A stretch of DNA of 64,000 nt from Caenorhabditis remanei (lineage: Eukaryota > Nematoda > Chromadorea > Rhabditida > Rhabditidae), in NCBI RefSeq assembly GCF_010183535.1, contig NC_071331.1, positions 14,322,001 through 14,386,000 of the forward strand, read 5' to 3'. Position 1 is the first letter of the stretch, and each line of letters starts with the position of its first letter. Positions 25,453-38,700 of this stretch are shown in pieces. The translations under genes and the position numbers were made by a program. A model generated the notes under the pieces. It saw only the letters and a list, made by a program, of their open reading frames with translations, was not told where the DNA came from and ran no database searches.

Positions 25453-27178
25453 CAAAATGACCGAACTAGGAAAAACACAGTAACTCAAGCCACCTCTTCG
25501 AAATTTCTGGTTTTTTGTTGGAATCGAAAATAGAATTTCCAATTTTCAACTGCCAAAATAAATGGACTTTCGAAGTAAATTCATTTATCTTCATCAAAGT
25601 AAGTGAGATGTTTCTTTTTGTGTACTTCTGGTCTACCGTAGTACTATTGATGAACTAATGATCAGTGAAAAAACAACGAGAACATCATCGAAAATTACAA
25701 GTTTACGCATACAAATTCACCGGTAGCTCGTCTTCAAAATTTCACCAAGTTTACCAGTAAATTTCCGTTGAAAAATTAACCGGAACTTTCTGGAAGTTCC
25801 CACTGGGCACATTGGTCTTCAATTTTCGAAAAACAAGCAGCGGTGGCCACTTCGAAAACTGTGAACAACAATGAGGCAGTGTTTATTCCAAGAACAAAGT
25901 AAAGAAAGTGGGTTGAAGCCTTCATTACTTATTAATAAATTCATAACTTTTGAGACAATCAAATCCAGTATTTCTGGAAATGTATAGTTTCGAGCCACAC
26001 AAAAACTTTAAATGATTTATTTTTCGCAAACAATAAACAGAAAAAAAGTAGGTCATGTCTACCGTAATTCAGATTCTCACTTTCCAGTACTCTTGAAAAG
26101 AAACATTTTTGAAAAAAACTACAGTACCCCCGAATCGAGTGACGTCAGAACATGTGTTTACAACGAGACTACATATTCACTGTCAACTTTTTAGAATTAA
26201 AAATTAATCGAGCAAAGAAAGTGTGATAAGCTCTCTCAACAACCTACACGTGACAATGCAATCTCTAGAAATGCGGGAGCGACGGAGGTAGAAACGACAA
26301 ATTTAATGCTCTCGGTGCGTTATGTTCTGGGTACAGAGATGATAGGTGATAGAAGAGAGAAAGTTACAGAAAACGGTGCACGAGCACCGCCTCGATTTAC
26401 ATTCCGGACGGACAGAAACAATTTGAATAAGCAGGGATTGAAAAAATGGAAACGGTGTTTGAGAGCAGAGGGGTACTGTAGTGTAGATCGAAAATCAAGA
26501 AGACAAAAGTTGGTTGCAAAATCGACTATTGTCGAATTGAATTATGTACAGAAGTTGGGGTCAACACCTTTTATTCAGTTTCATTTCTTTATATTGTTTT
26601 TAAATTTCAGATAATCTTCCACCCGTTCTACTTGTTTTACTTCCTGTGAGACGGTTCTGATGTTGTTTTGAATTGAACTTGCTAGAATTTACACCCAAAA
26701 AGTGACGTTCGATGAATCAGAGAAAACAATTTAACTGTTGTTTTTTTGTCATCTCTGAAGATTAATGATGTCATAGATTATTCCTTCGTGCACCCAAAAT
26801 TACAGATCTATTCTCTGTTTTTTGTTCAATTCAGCTGACGAAAAGTTTTAGTACCTGATGTTTAATTGACTCATTCGTTTCCCTTTCATGGATCAAACTT
26901 CTGTTTTCTTTTTTTTTGCGAATTCATGGATAAAATAAATTTCAATAATTTATTCAATCTGTTTGATTTTTGTTTTCTTTCTGAGCACGCGACACGGTTT
27001 TTTTTCAAAGACCACAGTTGATAAGAATGGAGACTGTGTACTCAAACAGTATGCAATATTTCAGGGGAGAAAAATTCCATTTGGGCTGTTTTAGGGTAAC
27101 TTTAATTGGTATCGGTTTGATTGAGATTCTAGAAAAGTTCCAAGGGAAATGAAATAAATAGAATGAGGAAAACAACTA
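25453..27178. other. Intergenic, no supported gene
   Basis: AT-rich, with an open frame at 26306-26614 that has no splice context or recognisable domain. A minus-strand AATAAA (plus-strand TTTATT near 26950) could end the antisense coding sequence described at 27179-27743. Confidence 0.35.
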
Positions 27179-27743
27179 CTACTGGATGGGATTCCCGGGC
27201 AATTTTTTCTTGAGAGCATCAAGCAACACACTTTAAAATGTCTTACAAATCACTATTTTGAAATTGAATAAGAACTTACGGGTCACTGGCATCCTGACTA
27301 CTCGACGAACGCTTCTGATGTTGACCGAACCATTTTGTGATATTCTATTCTGCATGTACTTCAAGAAGATTATCCACGTTCTGGCAAAAAACTAAAGATA
27401 CAAATCTACTCACAAATTACATATTTGAACGTGAACTTCCGCGTCTTCTGAACTTTGACCTCTCAAATTCTCTCCATGTTTTTTTTTCGAAACCAACTGG
27501 ATTTGGGCGGTATTTCAAAAATAGTTGATCGACAGCTTCTTCGTCACATCTTCTGCAATTCTTTAGTTCTACATTCAACAGAATGCAACGTTTTGACGAT
27601 CGAATGCCAATGAATTCGATCTCGTATTCTATGATTCAAACCGAGAGAAGTCCAGAGTACTCAGGTAGAAGTGGTATATGCGGAAACGTGGACACTTTGA
27701 GTTTCAGATGATTCATGCACTTGTGGTCACGATGAAATGGCAT
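27179..27743 (-). pseudogene. Unrecognised minus-strand coding remnant or gene
   Basis: Three stretches on the minus strand look coding. (1) 27743-27639, from an ATG, is open for 35 codons up to a TGA at 27636-27638. (2) 27635-27420 continues the same frame for 72 codons, with text such as CRRCDEEAVDQLFLKYRPNP and FEKKTWREFE, up to TAA at 27417-27419. (3) A downstream exon ending at 27280 (frame GQHQKRSSSSQDASDP, donor GTAAGTTC) joins in phase to 27230-27179 (VLLDALKKKLPGNPIQ, stop). I could not join all pieces without in-frame stops, so it may be a decayed gene or a wrongly parsed one. It overlaps the first two exons of the plus-strand gene at 27583. I do not recognise the family. Confidence 0.3.
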
Positions 27744-28877
27744 TCGGAGATGGATTGAGTTATAGGTTTTCCTTTTTTTTTGCAAATAAGAAAAATGAAA
27801 GAAGAACTTGTTGAATTTTCAGTAAAAGAGTTGTGAACCACAAACATTTCTTGCAAAACTTTTCAAAAGTTGAAAGTAATTTCAATTACGGCACTGCTAC
27901 TGAACATGAACTGAATGCTCCGTATCCAAAACAAGTCGCTGATCGTTACGAAGCAGAATATGATTACTGTATGAGATGGGCATGTGATTACAAGTATGTT
28001 GCCGCAAGAGTTATTCCCTTCCAATCCAATTTTTACTCTGTTGTTCGATTGATGTTTCATGGAAAAAGTTTGTGAGAGAGCTAATTAAATGACTTCATTT
28101 TTAATTTCAGGCTGGGCTCTGGATTGTGCAAACTTCGATGGACAATACGATTACTGTGGATGGTTGCCCAGTGTCTCCGGGCCTCAGAATCTGAAAAAAT
28201 CGGTCTTGACTGACTCTTCTGAATTGTCACATCTTCGTGTGGAAGCAGGAAGAACTCTTCAATCTTCAGATACAGGATACGGACTTCAGTCTCTCAAAAC
28301 TGATTACTCAGAGTGTTCCGGACTGACAAAAGATCCTATTGGTGATTTCTAATTCTCAAAAATGTATTTATTGTTTAGTTTCAGATTCGGATGTTTACAA
28401 TGTGATGGGTACAGTTTCCAAATGTGAAGAGATTCCAATTAAACAGAGTCTTCATTCCACTTTCGAAAATCTTTCTCCAATTCTCAAAAACGAAATGGCT
28501 CATCCATCTGAAAGTATCATTTCAACTGGTTCCAGTTTGAAAGAAGTTTTTCACGATCTTGTTGAACTCGACCACATTTTCGATCAACAGGTCCAAGAGG
28601 CTCAAACTCAACAAAGCTCACTTGAAGACTATGTTAATTGTCTCACTACTGCTCACTCATTCTCGGATCTTTCTCTCCATTCAAATTACGGTAGCTTCTG
28701 ATTCCTTTAAAAACATATTTCTTTTTTCTAGATTCAACTCAATCTCTTTCAATTCCTCCAGTAGTGATCGATCATGTTGCTCCAAAGACTCAAACAATGC
28801 TCTCTCAATTGATTTGTTTGACTGGAAAGAAATTCTCAGTTGCCTTTTGGAAGAATTGGTCAAAGTCCAAGAATTAG
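27583..28877 (+). CDS. Unrecognised 355-residue protein
   Basis: Not a family I recognise. Exons 27583-27664, 27708-27765, 27823-28067, 28111-28341, 28385-28690 and 28732-28877 join in phase (introns of 43, 57, 43, 43 and 41 nt). The product begins MQRFDDRMPMNSISYS, has a Cys-containing segment (SCTCGHDE), two similar Tyr/Cys phrases (EYDYCMRWACDY and QYDYCGWLP), then a Ser/Thr-rich hydrophilic stretch and a possibly helical acidic region (FHDLVELDHIFDQQVQEAQT). No signal peptide or membrane segment is evident. The first two exons overlap coding-like sequence on the other strand, so the 5' end is the least certain part. Confidence 0.6.
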
Positions 28878-29124
28878 GAAATGAAATAAGTAGCTCTTCT
28901 CTTTTTTCTCTTTTCTCGAGTATAAATTTTTGTAGTTTTTTCCCCGTTTTCGTTCGTTCCCTTTCTCATGAATTCTATCTTTTCCCTTCGAAGGATCATC
29001 CAAATAGAATACATATTTCAATGCTCACAGCGCGAAACGACTTCCGTCAACGAGTCGTTTCGATTCCATTTGAGTTCGTAAAGGGAAAAAAGAAGAAAAT
29101 GGGATATGGAAACGCGCTGTCACC

Positions 29125-29237
29125 ATGAATGACAGATGTTCGTCGCCAAAACCCATAAATAGGGTGGCAAAGAAAAAGGAAGGGGAAGAAGAATCCATTG
29201 ACGACGACGAGAAATATTTTGGTGAAAGGAAGAAAAG
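29125..29237 (+). other. Candidate distal first coding exon
   Basis: ATG followed by 37 codons with worm-like codon use (begins MNDRCSSPKPINRVAKKK, acidic then basic) ends at AAAAG with a GTCAGT donor. Its two-base overhang (AG) matches the one base (A) before the ATG at 39860, giving Arg-Met in frame. It could be the 5' end of a longer isoform of the ZCCHC24-like gene across a 10.6-kb intron. Inference only. Confidence 0.3.
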
Positions 29238-32200
29238 GTCAGTTTATTGATGGATGTTATCGGGTAATAGGAAACCAATATTTTGGTAGAATCAATCATA
29301 TTAATCATCTGTAAAATCAGGTTTGAGACGTGTCTCATCTACACTAATCTTCACTGGAAAGAGTACGTTTCGTTTATTTTGTCACTCCTCTACTCCTCTT
29401 TTTTGTGCCGTTTCTGACTCTTTGGCACCGCAAATAAACGTTTTCTCTTCGAACAAGTCTCCCTCTTTGCGAGTTGCGCATCTCAAAACGTGAAACGGAC
29501 AATGTTTGATTGTGGGAAAAATGAACAGAAATAGAATATTTGTCACTTGATTATAGTAGTTTTATTTAAAGAAACAATGACTGGTTTCGAAAAGTGAGTA
29601 GTTCTTGAGAGAGTACACCCGCCAATTTAGTATTCACTTTGGGAAAGAGCTCCACAAAATTTGGAAAGTTGTTTCCATCACAATAAAGGTTTTTGAGTAC
29701 TGTAGTATCTATTGAATAATATTTTCAACAATTGTATTCTTGAAAATACAATCAGTCAACCATATTTGGTCACTCCACCTCCCATCGTGGGAATATTATT
29801 CTTGTTATAAGAAGAAAATATGAGATTTTCGTATTTTTACTCGAACTATACAACTTGTTCCGTCACAGTACAATGTGTATTTTTTCTAGTTTTAACATCA
29901 AAAAGCTAACGTTACTTTTAAGTTAAGAGTTGCCATTCATGAAAATTGTGATGTGGACTCAGTTGATCAAATATACTTTCGAGAAGGAGACACTTTTTTC
30001 TCTGATGACATATCATAGTGAAGCGAGTATCAAACTTTGGTTTGTGTTTCCGAGAAGTTGGTTTCTAACAGTTTGATTCGGTTTTAAAAGAAATAGAAAA
30101 CTGCGTTTTTTTGAAGTGATAAACTAGCTATACTGGTACGAGAGAATCTAAGAATCTACTTAATCCTAGATTTTAAAAGATTGTTTGATTTCGATTGATA
30201 CCCTTCGAAATATACGTCCAACGTGTGATTTCGTGTTTCAAATAAGGAAAAGGACATGGTGAAAATATTTCGAAATAACTGATTCAACGCCATCAGCTTC
30301 TGTTTTTCGAATAAGTTCCTCTCCTATTTTTCATTCTTTTTAGGTCAAACTGATGCATCAATCTCTTCTCTTTTTGAGTAATTAGACAAGGCCATTCGTA
30401 CAATTTTCCTATTGCCAATGACACTATTCCCTTTTTTAAACCGTTCGAATCGTTATGTTTATAAGAATTTAGCTACGTAATGACTCTTGAAAACGTACAC
30501 ATTTTCCAATTTTTATGATCTTTTATGTTCATTTTCTCTTCTTCTCCATCTCCCTAATTCTTATCTCTTTTTTCTGGCTCTTCTTCTACACATATGACAC
30601 AATTTGGCAACATTTTGCTGTTCTTTCATTGTCTTCTCATTTCACTTTCCGTTTCGGGTCTCTTATCTTTTGACATAACTGTACACATTTCAGAAATGGG
30701 CGAGATGATAACGAAATAAATGTGTTGCTCCAGAAATTCTGGAGCAAATGCAATAGTCAAACAACTCAACAGAAAGAAAGAGTCATATTCTGAAATTATT
30801 AAAGGGTGTTTCCTGGTTGCCCTTCTTTGTTTGAAACTCTGCAAACTTCTTTTCGAACTCGTGTGAAATTTTTACTTCTGAATCTTCTCTTTTTCTCTTC
30901 CTTCTTCTTCTTCTTTAACCCCTCGGGCTCCAGGAAACACAACTCAATTACACGAGCATTTACATCAACGTCCTTCATTTTTCTCTTGTCTACACCTTCT
31001 TCGATTGCTTCTTTTCTTGTTTTCTTTCGATTTACCTAAAGTGAAGCTATTAACGATTTGGGAGTCTGAGAAGAAAGAAAAAGAATAGAGCTATCCTTCA
31101 TCGTTGACTGATTCTGAAGCTTTTATTGTTTTAGCAGTACTCTTTTTTGATTGAAAACTTAATATCCGGAAGTTTCCTTCGATTGTTCTGAAGGTGACTT
31201 TTATGTTCAAAAATCACCAAAAAATGCTCCAAAAATTGTATTGCAGAGGTTTCTTGCGCAGGTTAAGTGCGGTAAATTCTCGATCAAATAAACAATTGTT
31301 CACATGATCAGTCTTTAAAGATCACAGTTTAACATGTCCGTCTTCTTCTCCTCAACCTTTCCTTCACATTCTTCTTCATCTTTTTTCAATTTTCTCAACA
31401 TCCTAGCAGTAAATAAAGAGATCATAATCAGGTCATAAGGAAGCGAACGTTCAGAAAACGGACGGCACAACTGAAGGGTGACGCCAAACACAAACATTTT
31501 GGATACGCAAGTTACCAAAAGAGATGAAGAGAAAAAAGATATTTGTTAGTGAGAGAAAATGAGAAAGATGACCTTGAACAGTCCTTTTTTTCTTCATTCC
31601 CGACTGAATTGGTCGATTCGAATCGAGACTAACTAGTTGGGTTAGCCGGTCGTCAATCCCATCTGAACCGTCGACGACATGTGATTTTAGGTTCTGTTTT
31701 GTTTTCTATGTTTGCAAATACCTGACAACAAAATCATTATGACTGTCATGTTGGTTTCATTCACTCGTCTAACGTGTAGCGTACATCCTCTGGTTTCTAA
31801 AAACTCTGGCTCCATCGTGACTTCTTTTTCAGACGGTCATAACTATTTTTTTACGAAGAAATAAAAACTGATAACTTCAAGTTCCAAAATGTGACATTAT
31901 AAGGATCCTTATGGCATTTGTCTTGAAAAACTCAACTCCTCTTCACATATGATATCATTCACAATTTTTAGACATGATCAAACAATAATCAACTTTTTCT
32001 TTTCCACCGGATTTTAGTGATTTGCTCTAAACTTTTCTGCCCAAAAACCCAAGTAATTTCCAACTTCTAAACTGTTTTTCTTGTTTTCCCACCTCCGTTC
32101 TCAGTACAGTTCAACGGCATGTTTGCTCGTCTTTCGGTGCCCTTTTACCTTTTCTTTGCGTCTCAACCTCTTGTGCCAACTCTTCGTTTATTCTCTTTCT

Positions 32201-35112
32201 CCTCCCTTTTCTACCTTACCAACCACCCAAACAATCCAACCTCTTACCAGTTTTTCATTTTTCTTTCACTTTTTACTTTACTTCATATACTTACTTTTTA
32301 CTTTCATCCTCTTCTCTCCCTCTTCGTTTTGTTCAAAGTACCATTCTTGCTCCTCTTGATGCTCCAAATAAACTCCGCCCCCAATCCTTCTCATTTTCTA
32401 TACAACTTGTTTTGTGTGGAATAGAGAGCAGTGAGCTCTGCTCTTTGTCCGAAATAGTGTCAATTCAATTTGATTGACAAAGCTCATGCACATCTTCTTT
32501 TTCTTCAACTCTTTATTTTTTCTTCTAAAACTATTCCTCCAGTTCTGGTCATTTGTTCCCCTTCTTCTTCTCATTTTTTCTCTCTAGAATTAGTTCATGG
32601 ATAAACAAAATGTTTGAGAGGAACTCGAAAGAATTCGTACCAGTTTGCGATTTCGCCTCGAGCATTTATTTCTTATTTTCCCAACTAGATATTAGTTTTA
32701 TTATTAGCATGAATATGAAAACCAAATTGTTCGTTAGCCAAATAAGAATTGATAGAGGATATCATTTATTGCTCGAGAGAGATTTCAAACGAACATTGAA
32801 CTGCTCACTGTGACGTGTCAGTTACTTCCCTTCCCTTCTTTATCTCCATTTCTAGTAGTTTTCATTGTTCGCTTTGTCTCCAAAAGCTTTTGGCGCTGGG
32901 CCGCCATTCGAAATGTTTGAACAGCTTCTCCCTTCTTCCTAGTATTTTGTGAATTTCATTTTGACTCATTTTTGTGTTTAGAGATGGCACACACACACAT
33001 CCTTCCTTGGTTTTTGTACTGCTTCCTGGAAGACATTTGGATTTTAGAGCTAGTTGCTTTCTGGTCATCAGATACTGTACATGTTTTTGAAAACGTATGT
33101 TCCTACATAGGTTTTCATAGTAACATATTATTGTAATAACAGAGTTATTCAGAGAATTGAAAAGTTTTTTCAAGTAAAAATACTTATTTTCTAGATGATG
33201 TTTTTCTCAAGATTTTCTTAAAATTACAAGTTTTGGTAACCATTAAGAAGAAGAGCCGTGAATATTCTGAAAGTGAAACTTTTTCAGCGAAACCTTCGCT
33301 GCCAGGTTCATTTTTCAAGAAATGAAAAGGTTTCAATCAACATGAATTATTCCTTTTCCGCCTTTTTCTTCTGAATAAAACATTCAACGTTTCTTTTTGT
33401 AACCAGGAGACAATGAGAAACCAAATGAGCATTGAAGGAAGGGATCTTCGAAATCTTGAATTTTCTCTTTTCTTTTTCTTACATTTCGTCAGAATTCGTC
33501 TTCTTTTTTTTGCTCTTTTCTTTATACTCTCCTCATATTTGGTTCCTATTGCCTTCTTCATTTCCCATCGTGTGAATTTGAGATTTTCGAAGAAGAAAAA
33601 TGAAGAAATTAGATTTTTGGTGGAGCCAAGGAGCAGGTGCTCAGATGTTGTTCTCACATAAACTAATCTCATTCGGCCACTTCTCGTTTCCACTCCGTTT
33701 TACCAGTTTGTTGTGTTGTCCTCTTCTCGTTTTTTTTTATCCTTTCGCCAAATCTTTTCTCGATTGGCCACAGATAATTTCTTGATTTTCGTTGTCTTCA
33801 TAAGTTTCAATTTCTCTTCTTCATTGTTCACTTTCTCTTATTTTTAGTAGATTAAAATTATTAAAAATCAGAGTAAAGCCATGTGAAAAAATGAAAAACT
33901 GAGTAGTCTTCTCAGATTATGTCTTCTTTTTTCATTTCATCTATGTATAGAAGATCTTTACAATTTTCGAATTTGATAACTTCTTTTATAATTCGTAAAG
34001 GAAATATGTTTTCCAAGTCGGCGAGTTCTGCTCATTTTGTTTTGATTTCTAAATCTAATCGATGGAAGTTTAATCAATGAGTCTTCCGAATGTATCCTTT
34101 GTTTTTTTCTGTATGGTATTTTATTCACTTCTGCTCTTCAATTAGAACACAAAAACCAGCTGACCTATTATTTGAAATTAAGCCACGTCATGTCCTGACA
34201 TTTGAACCTAGACACCAATACCCACTCGGTTGACAAAAGGGGGCGACGACGCCACGAGGACAATGGCGCCTATTCTCCTGATGCCGTACTGTGAGAGAGG
34301 GGGCGCAGAAGGTCGTTTGGCATATTGTAATAGCCGAGAGAAGAGAGAAAGATGAATAGAAAAATATCGAGAATAAGTATGGACAGGTAAACGGACGCAG
34401 TGATTGAAAGAAGAGAGTTTCATTTGTGGTGACCGCGAAGAAATGCGAAAGAATGCTAGAATATGAAGAGAATAGAAAGACAAAAAGAGAGTAAATGTCA
34501 AAGGGCGATAGATACCTGTATCTGTTGTGAACATCTACGGCCTGCCAAAAGTAGAACGGATCGTTTTCTCTCCCAATTCTGACCAAACGCCCACTACTAT
34601 ATCACATGACTCATCCCTCTTATGTACCTCTTTTGTTTTGATAAGAAGTTGTGTTGTATTCAAATAAATAAATGTAGGCAGATTTATATTTTCATTTATT
34701 CGGAAGTGTTTATCCATTTGTGTACAGCTGTTATTCTCTCTCACACGATAATCTCGATAAGGAGTTTATTCATTTCCTGAAAACTTTTTGATTCCAGTTC
34801 CTGTTGTTGCTTAGATACTAGTCAAGTTTATTAAAGAAATCTCCTGACTGTCACGTTTTTAAATTCTGATAGAAATGTTTTAAGATGTAGAATCCAAAAA
34901 ATATTCTATTAGATTAATACAGTTGGGAAAATTTCAGAGAGCCTATCCCATTTTAGTTACAACGTTCTGAATCTATTTTTCTTAAAATTACCTAAATGGC
35001 CTTGAAATAAAAATACTGTTTTTGAAGCTAATGAAAATGGCAAGCCGCTTTGAAATTCTTAATATGGTTTTAGCCTGTTAGAGTGAATAGGGAACTTTTT
35101 AAATGAATAGTT

Positions 35113-35730
35113 TTCTGGTATGGCCCATAATCCAAGGGTACATCGAAAAAGGGTACATCGTGATCATAGGGTACATTGAATCGAAGGGTACAGTGAATCT
35201 TAGGGTACATCGGGGAGCCATGATCATGGGGTACATCCATAGAGTTATCATAGGGTACATCGAGTCAAAATTGTTATAAAATTTCAGAAGTGTCACAGTT
35301 TTCATCAAAATTTGAGAAAAGATTTACAGACATAGTTCGAGGAACATATTACTGCTGTTTTCAGAGGGATGACATAATAAGATTGAGCATTTAAGAAGAT
35401 GCTTGAATCAATAATAGGAACTGCAACATGATCATCTTGCAAATGGTTATTAGAGTAATTTATATGTACATCATCCTTCTCAAAAGAGCAGTAATACGGT
35501 CCTCGAACTACATCTGTAAAGTTTTTATCAGAAATTGATGAAAACTGTGAGACTTCTTAAATTTTATAAAAATTCTGACTAGATGTACCCTATGATAACC
35601 CCATGGATGCTCCCCATGATTATAGCTCCTCGATGCACCCTAAGATTCACTGTACCCTTCGATTCAATGTACCCTATGATCACGATGTACCCTTTTTCGA
35701 TGTACCCTTGGATTATGGGCCTTCTGGTAT
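35113..35730. mobile_element. Fold-back MITE with 9-bp TSD (Mutator-like)
   Basis: The element 35122-35721 is flanked by the exact 9-bp direct repeat TTCTGGTAT (35113-35121 and 35722-35730). Its ends are inverted (GGCCCATAATCCAAGGGTAC left, complement right), and symmetry extends inward about 240 nt. Each arm carries repeated AGGGTACATCG-type units, about seven per arm, separated by short variable spacers. A 9-bp duplication and long inverted arms are typical of Mutator-like elements. No transposase is encoded. Confidence 0.85.
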
Positions 35731-38700
35731 TCACTACTGACGAGAGACACCAACTGTTTCATATCTTTCTATCACTCTCAGCACTATTCGGTCATAGTTC
35801 ATTTCAAATTTTCCCCATTACCATGTAACATATTCCTCAACTAATCCTCTCACATCTATTTTACTATCCAAAAAAGGATTGAAATTCGGGACTGAATCGA
35901 GCACATTGACGCAAACCAGTTCATGATATACTTCCAATGTTTCCCCAGTGTAGGTAACCGAATTGAATTATAATATTTATGGTATTTATCGACTACTTTT
36001 TCCCCTTCTATCTCTTTATTTTTTCGATTGCGCAATTATGAATCGTCGACACAATTGAAAGTGTTTATCCCCTTTTTTGTGGTGATTCTTTCATTTGTTT
36101 TTCAACTTTATTTATTCCATAAAAAAGAGTGGTATAAAAAATAATCGGATAATCCAGGAATCCATTAATCTGCTTCATCTGAATCACTTGTTGAAATCAT
36201 CTGCACTTTTATAATTTCTTCTTATCTCGAAATCGAATAACTTCTTCTTCTTATTCTTTAATTTGAGTAAAGAATATATATTTGTTGACAAGAAGATAAA
36301 AAACAAGGATAGATTAATCATGAAAGATGTAATACGAGAGAGAGAGTTTGCACGGGTCGGGAGAGCAAAATGTTCGAGATTCGCGTGTCATGAATGAAAG
36401 AAATATTCTCTCATTCTATATGCATTATGCTCTTTTTTCATTCTTTTTCTTCGCCACCATGTCCGAATTTATGTCCTTTTTGACAACTTCGCGGGTTGCT
36501 TTTCGAATTTTTGTAACTATCTTGATTTTCGGAGCATTTTTGAAACTTTCTACAAAACAAGCTCAGAAAAAAAGAATATAAACCATCTGCTGATAAGCTG
36601 CAAAAAATTATCTGAAAACCAAATATAGCAAACGTGCACTTGAAAATGACCTACTCTTCTTGATTTTTTCTTCAAAATACTTTTAAAATAATCTGTTTTC
36701 ATTTTGTTCTCTGATAGGAAATACTAATACGAATTCCGTTTTATCACCTGTTTTTCTAATATAGTAATCCCTCGCTCACCCATTTTCTTTTATCTTGAAA
36801 ACAGCGAAAATCAGTGAACGACGCAAATGAAGCCTTCGTAAAGAAGGATTTCGTGCTTCTGAGCCATTGATCAGATCTTATGAAAGTCTTCTTTGAAAAC
36901 ACGGATTTTCAAAGATTTGCCGACTGGTCGTACCTGTCGAATAGGTGCCGTTCATTGTGTCATTCTGAATTGTTTTCCAGTCAGCTTCTTCTATTTTTTA
37001 TCTATTCATTCATCCTAATTTCTCTCTTTACTTTCAACCCAAAATGCTGACTTGACACTGTTTCTTTGTTTCAAATGACCCTTTGTCCCACTCTTTCCAT
37101 TCCTTTTGCCCCTCCTTTTTCCCTTTTTTCTGATGACTGTCAATTTGTCTGCGTCTCTATCTAATCACCTACTCTCTTCAGTTTTTGTTCAATTTGGAAG
37201 TGAAGTTTCTTCACTTTTTTAGACTTTAATTCGAAGTTTGGAAGGTGGTTTTGACCACTGTCAAAAGGTAAGAAAGCGGAACGAGAAGCTGTGGCTGAGT
37301 GACCTCGAAAAGGGGCGGAAGGGTCATTTTTGTCTGCATCAGAGAGTGACCTTTCTCTCTGAAAACCCTTTTTTTACTTCTTTGTTTGAGAATTCAGTCT
37401 TCTACTTCTTCATTCTGTGATTACCATTCAGTCTCTATCAGTTTTCTTCTTCACCTCAAACTATTCTTACTCTTTTTTATTATTTTTGTTTTGTTGGTCA
37501 GAAATTCAACTGCCAAAAAGTTCAAAACAATATCAAAGTCACTTCCTACTTTATAAATTATGATTTCATAGTAGGACCCGCTCCTTCTACGTTCAGAAGG
37601 TATCCCGTATGTTTTGGGAGTACTGTAACTCAGAACTCTCGGTTCTCAGAACACTGAGTTGGCTGCGAACAGAAGTTCGTTAGACTCGATTCAAAACTTC
37701 CATCCTACAATATCTCACTTCATTTATCTTTTCACCGACCTCCCTCTCATTCATATATCACAAAAAAGATAGAGCAACACACATACATACACACATAAAG
37801 TATAACGCGTGTTTCTCGTCTTCTTTTTGCTCCTGAAGAAGAAGAAGAAGAGATAGAGAAGAAAGAGCAGTCCGTGTCACCTCTTACTCCCTCCCGGAAG
37901 AAAAGAAGAGAGTCCCCACTTCTTTCCGCAAATCTCTTCTCTTTTTTTCATTTTTTCTTTTGCCGTTTACGCAACTTTTTTTTGAGTTTCAATGGTCCTT
38001 GCTCCTGCGATTTTTAGTCTATTCAGTGAGGTGCAAGGATCTAGCTTTGGTCTCCGTTTCTGAAGTGAAGAGTTACTTTCTTGCAACATTCCTTTTGTTG
38101 AAAATTTTTTTGAATTTCTCTTTTTTTTTTGTTATGAAAATGAGACTTTTGCAAATTTCAGGTTTCTGAAAGAATTTCTTACTTTAGATGTGGTTTCAGA
38201 GATGGGTTAATTTCTGATCACCCTTCTGAAATTATCTGGGACCAAATCTTAAGTTATACCGTATCACTATTCCTTTTTCGTCTCTCAAAGCAACATTTCC
38301 CCACGAAATTGATCTCAAAACACACTCAAAGTATGGCATCACCATGAGAATTACACTTGATTCAGCTGAATCATCTCGAAATATCTAGAACTGACTACAG
38401 TCATTACCATAATTTCAGTTTAGTTCCCTAATCATTTCAACTTCTTCCTTCCTTTTCGAACCATGTGACATTTCTCGACCCCATACAAAAATCCATTTCA
38501 AAGTGACTTTGGGACGAACCAGTTTACCTGTTTATTTGTGCGCCATCTTCTCTTTTCTTCCACTCTTTGTGTCTGCGTCTCGTTGATCTGTTCACTCACT
38601 AATCATCAGGGTCGCTCACTTACTGTATTTGCCTGAAAGTCAAGGGGAATTTCTGACAATAAAGAGAAATTATCAAAAGAAAAGAAAAAAAGAAACAGAA

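Noticed and set aside
26306..26614. 102-codon plus-strand open frame
   Set aside because: No splice sites in the right phase, no domain, odd composition, and it contains a palindromic GGTGCACGAGCACC typical of repeat debris.
28559..29128. 189-codon plus-strand open frame
   Set aside because: It is a shadow of the last exons of the 27583-28877 gene, in another frame, extended into intergenic T-rich DNA.
32081..32424. Phe/Ser/Leu-rich plus-strand frames
   Set aside because: They arise from pyrimidine-rich DNA; no start context, introns or domain.
34188..34586. Minus-strand frames with text such as DPFYFWQAVDVHNRY and YGIRRIGAIVLVASSPP
   Set aside because: Both pieces look protein-like, but the donor at about 34515 (overhang of two bases) and the acceptor before YGIRR need different phases, and no complete gene could be built.
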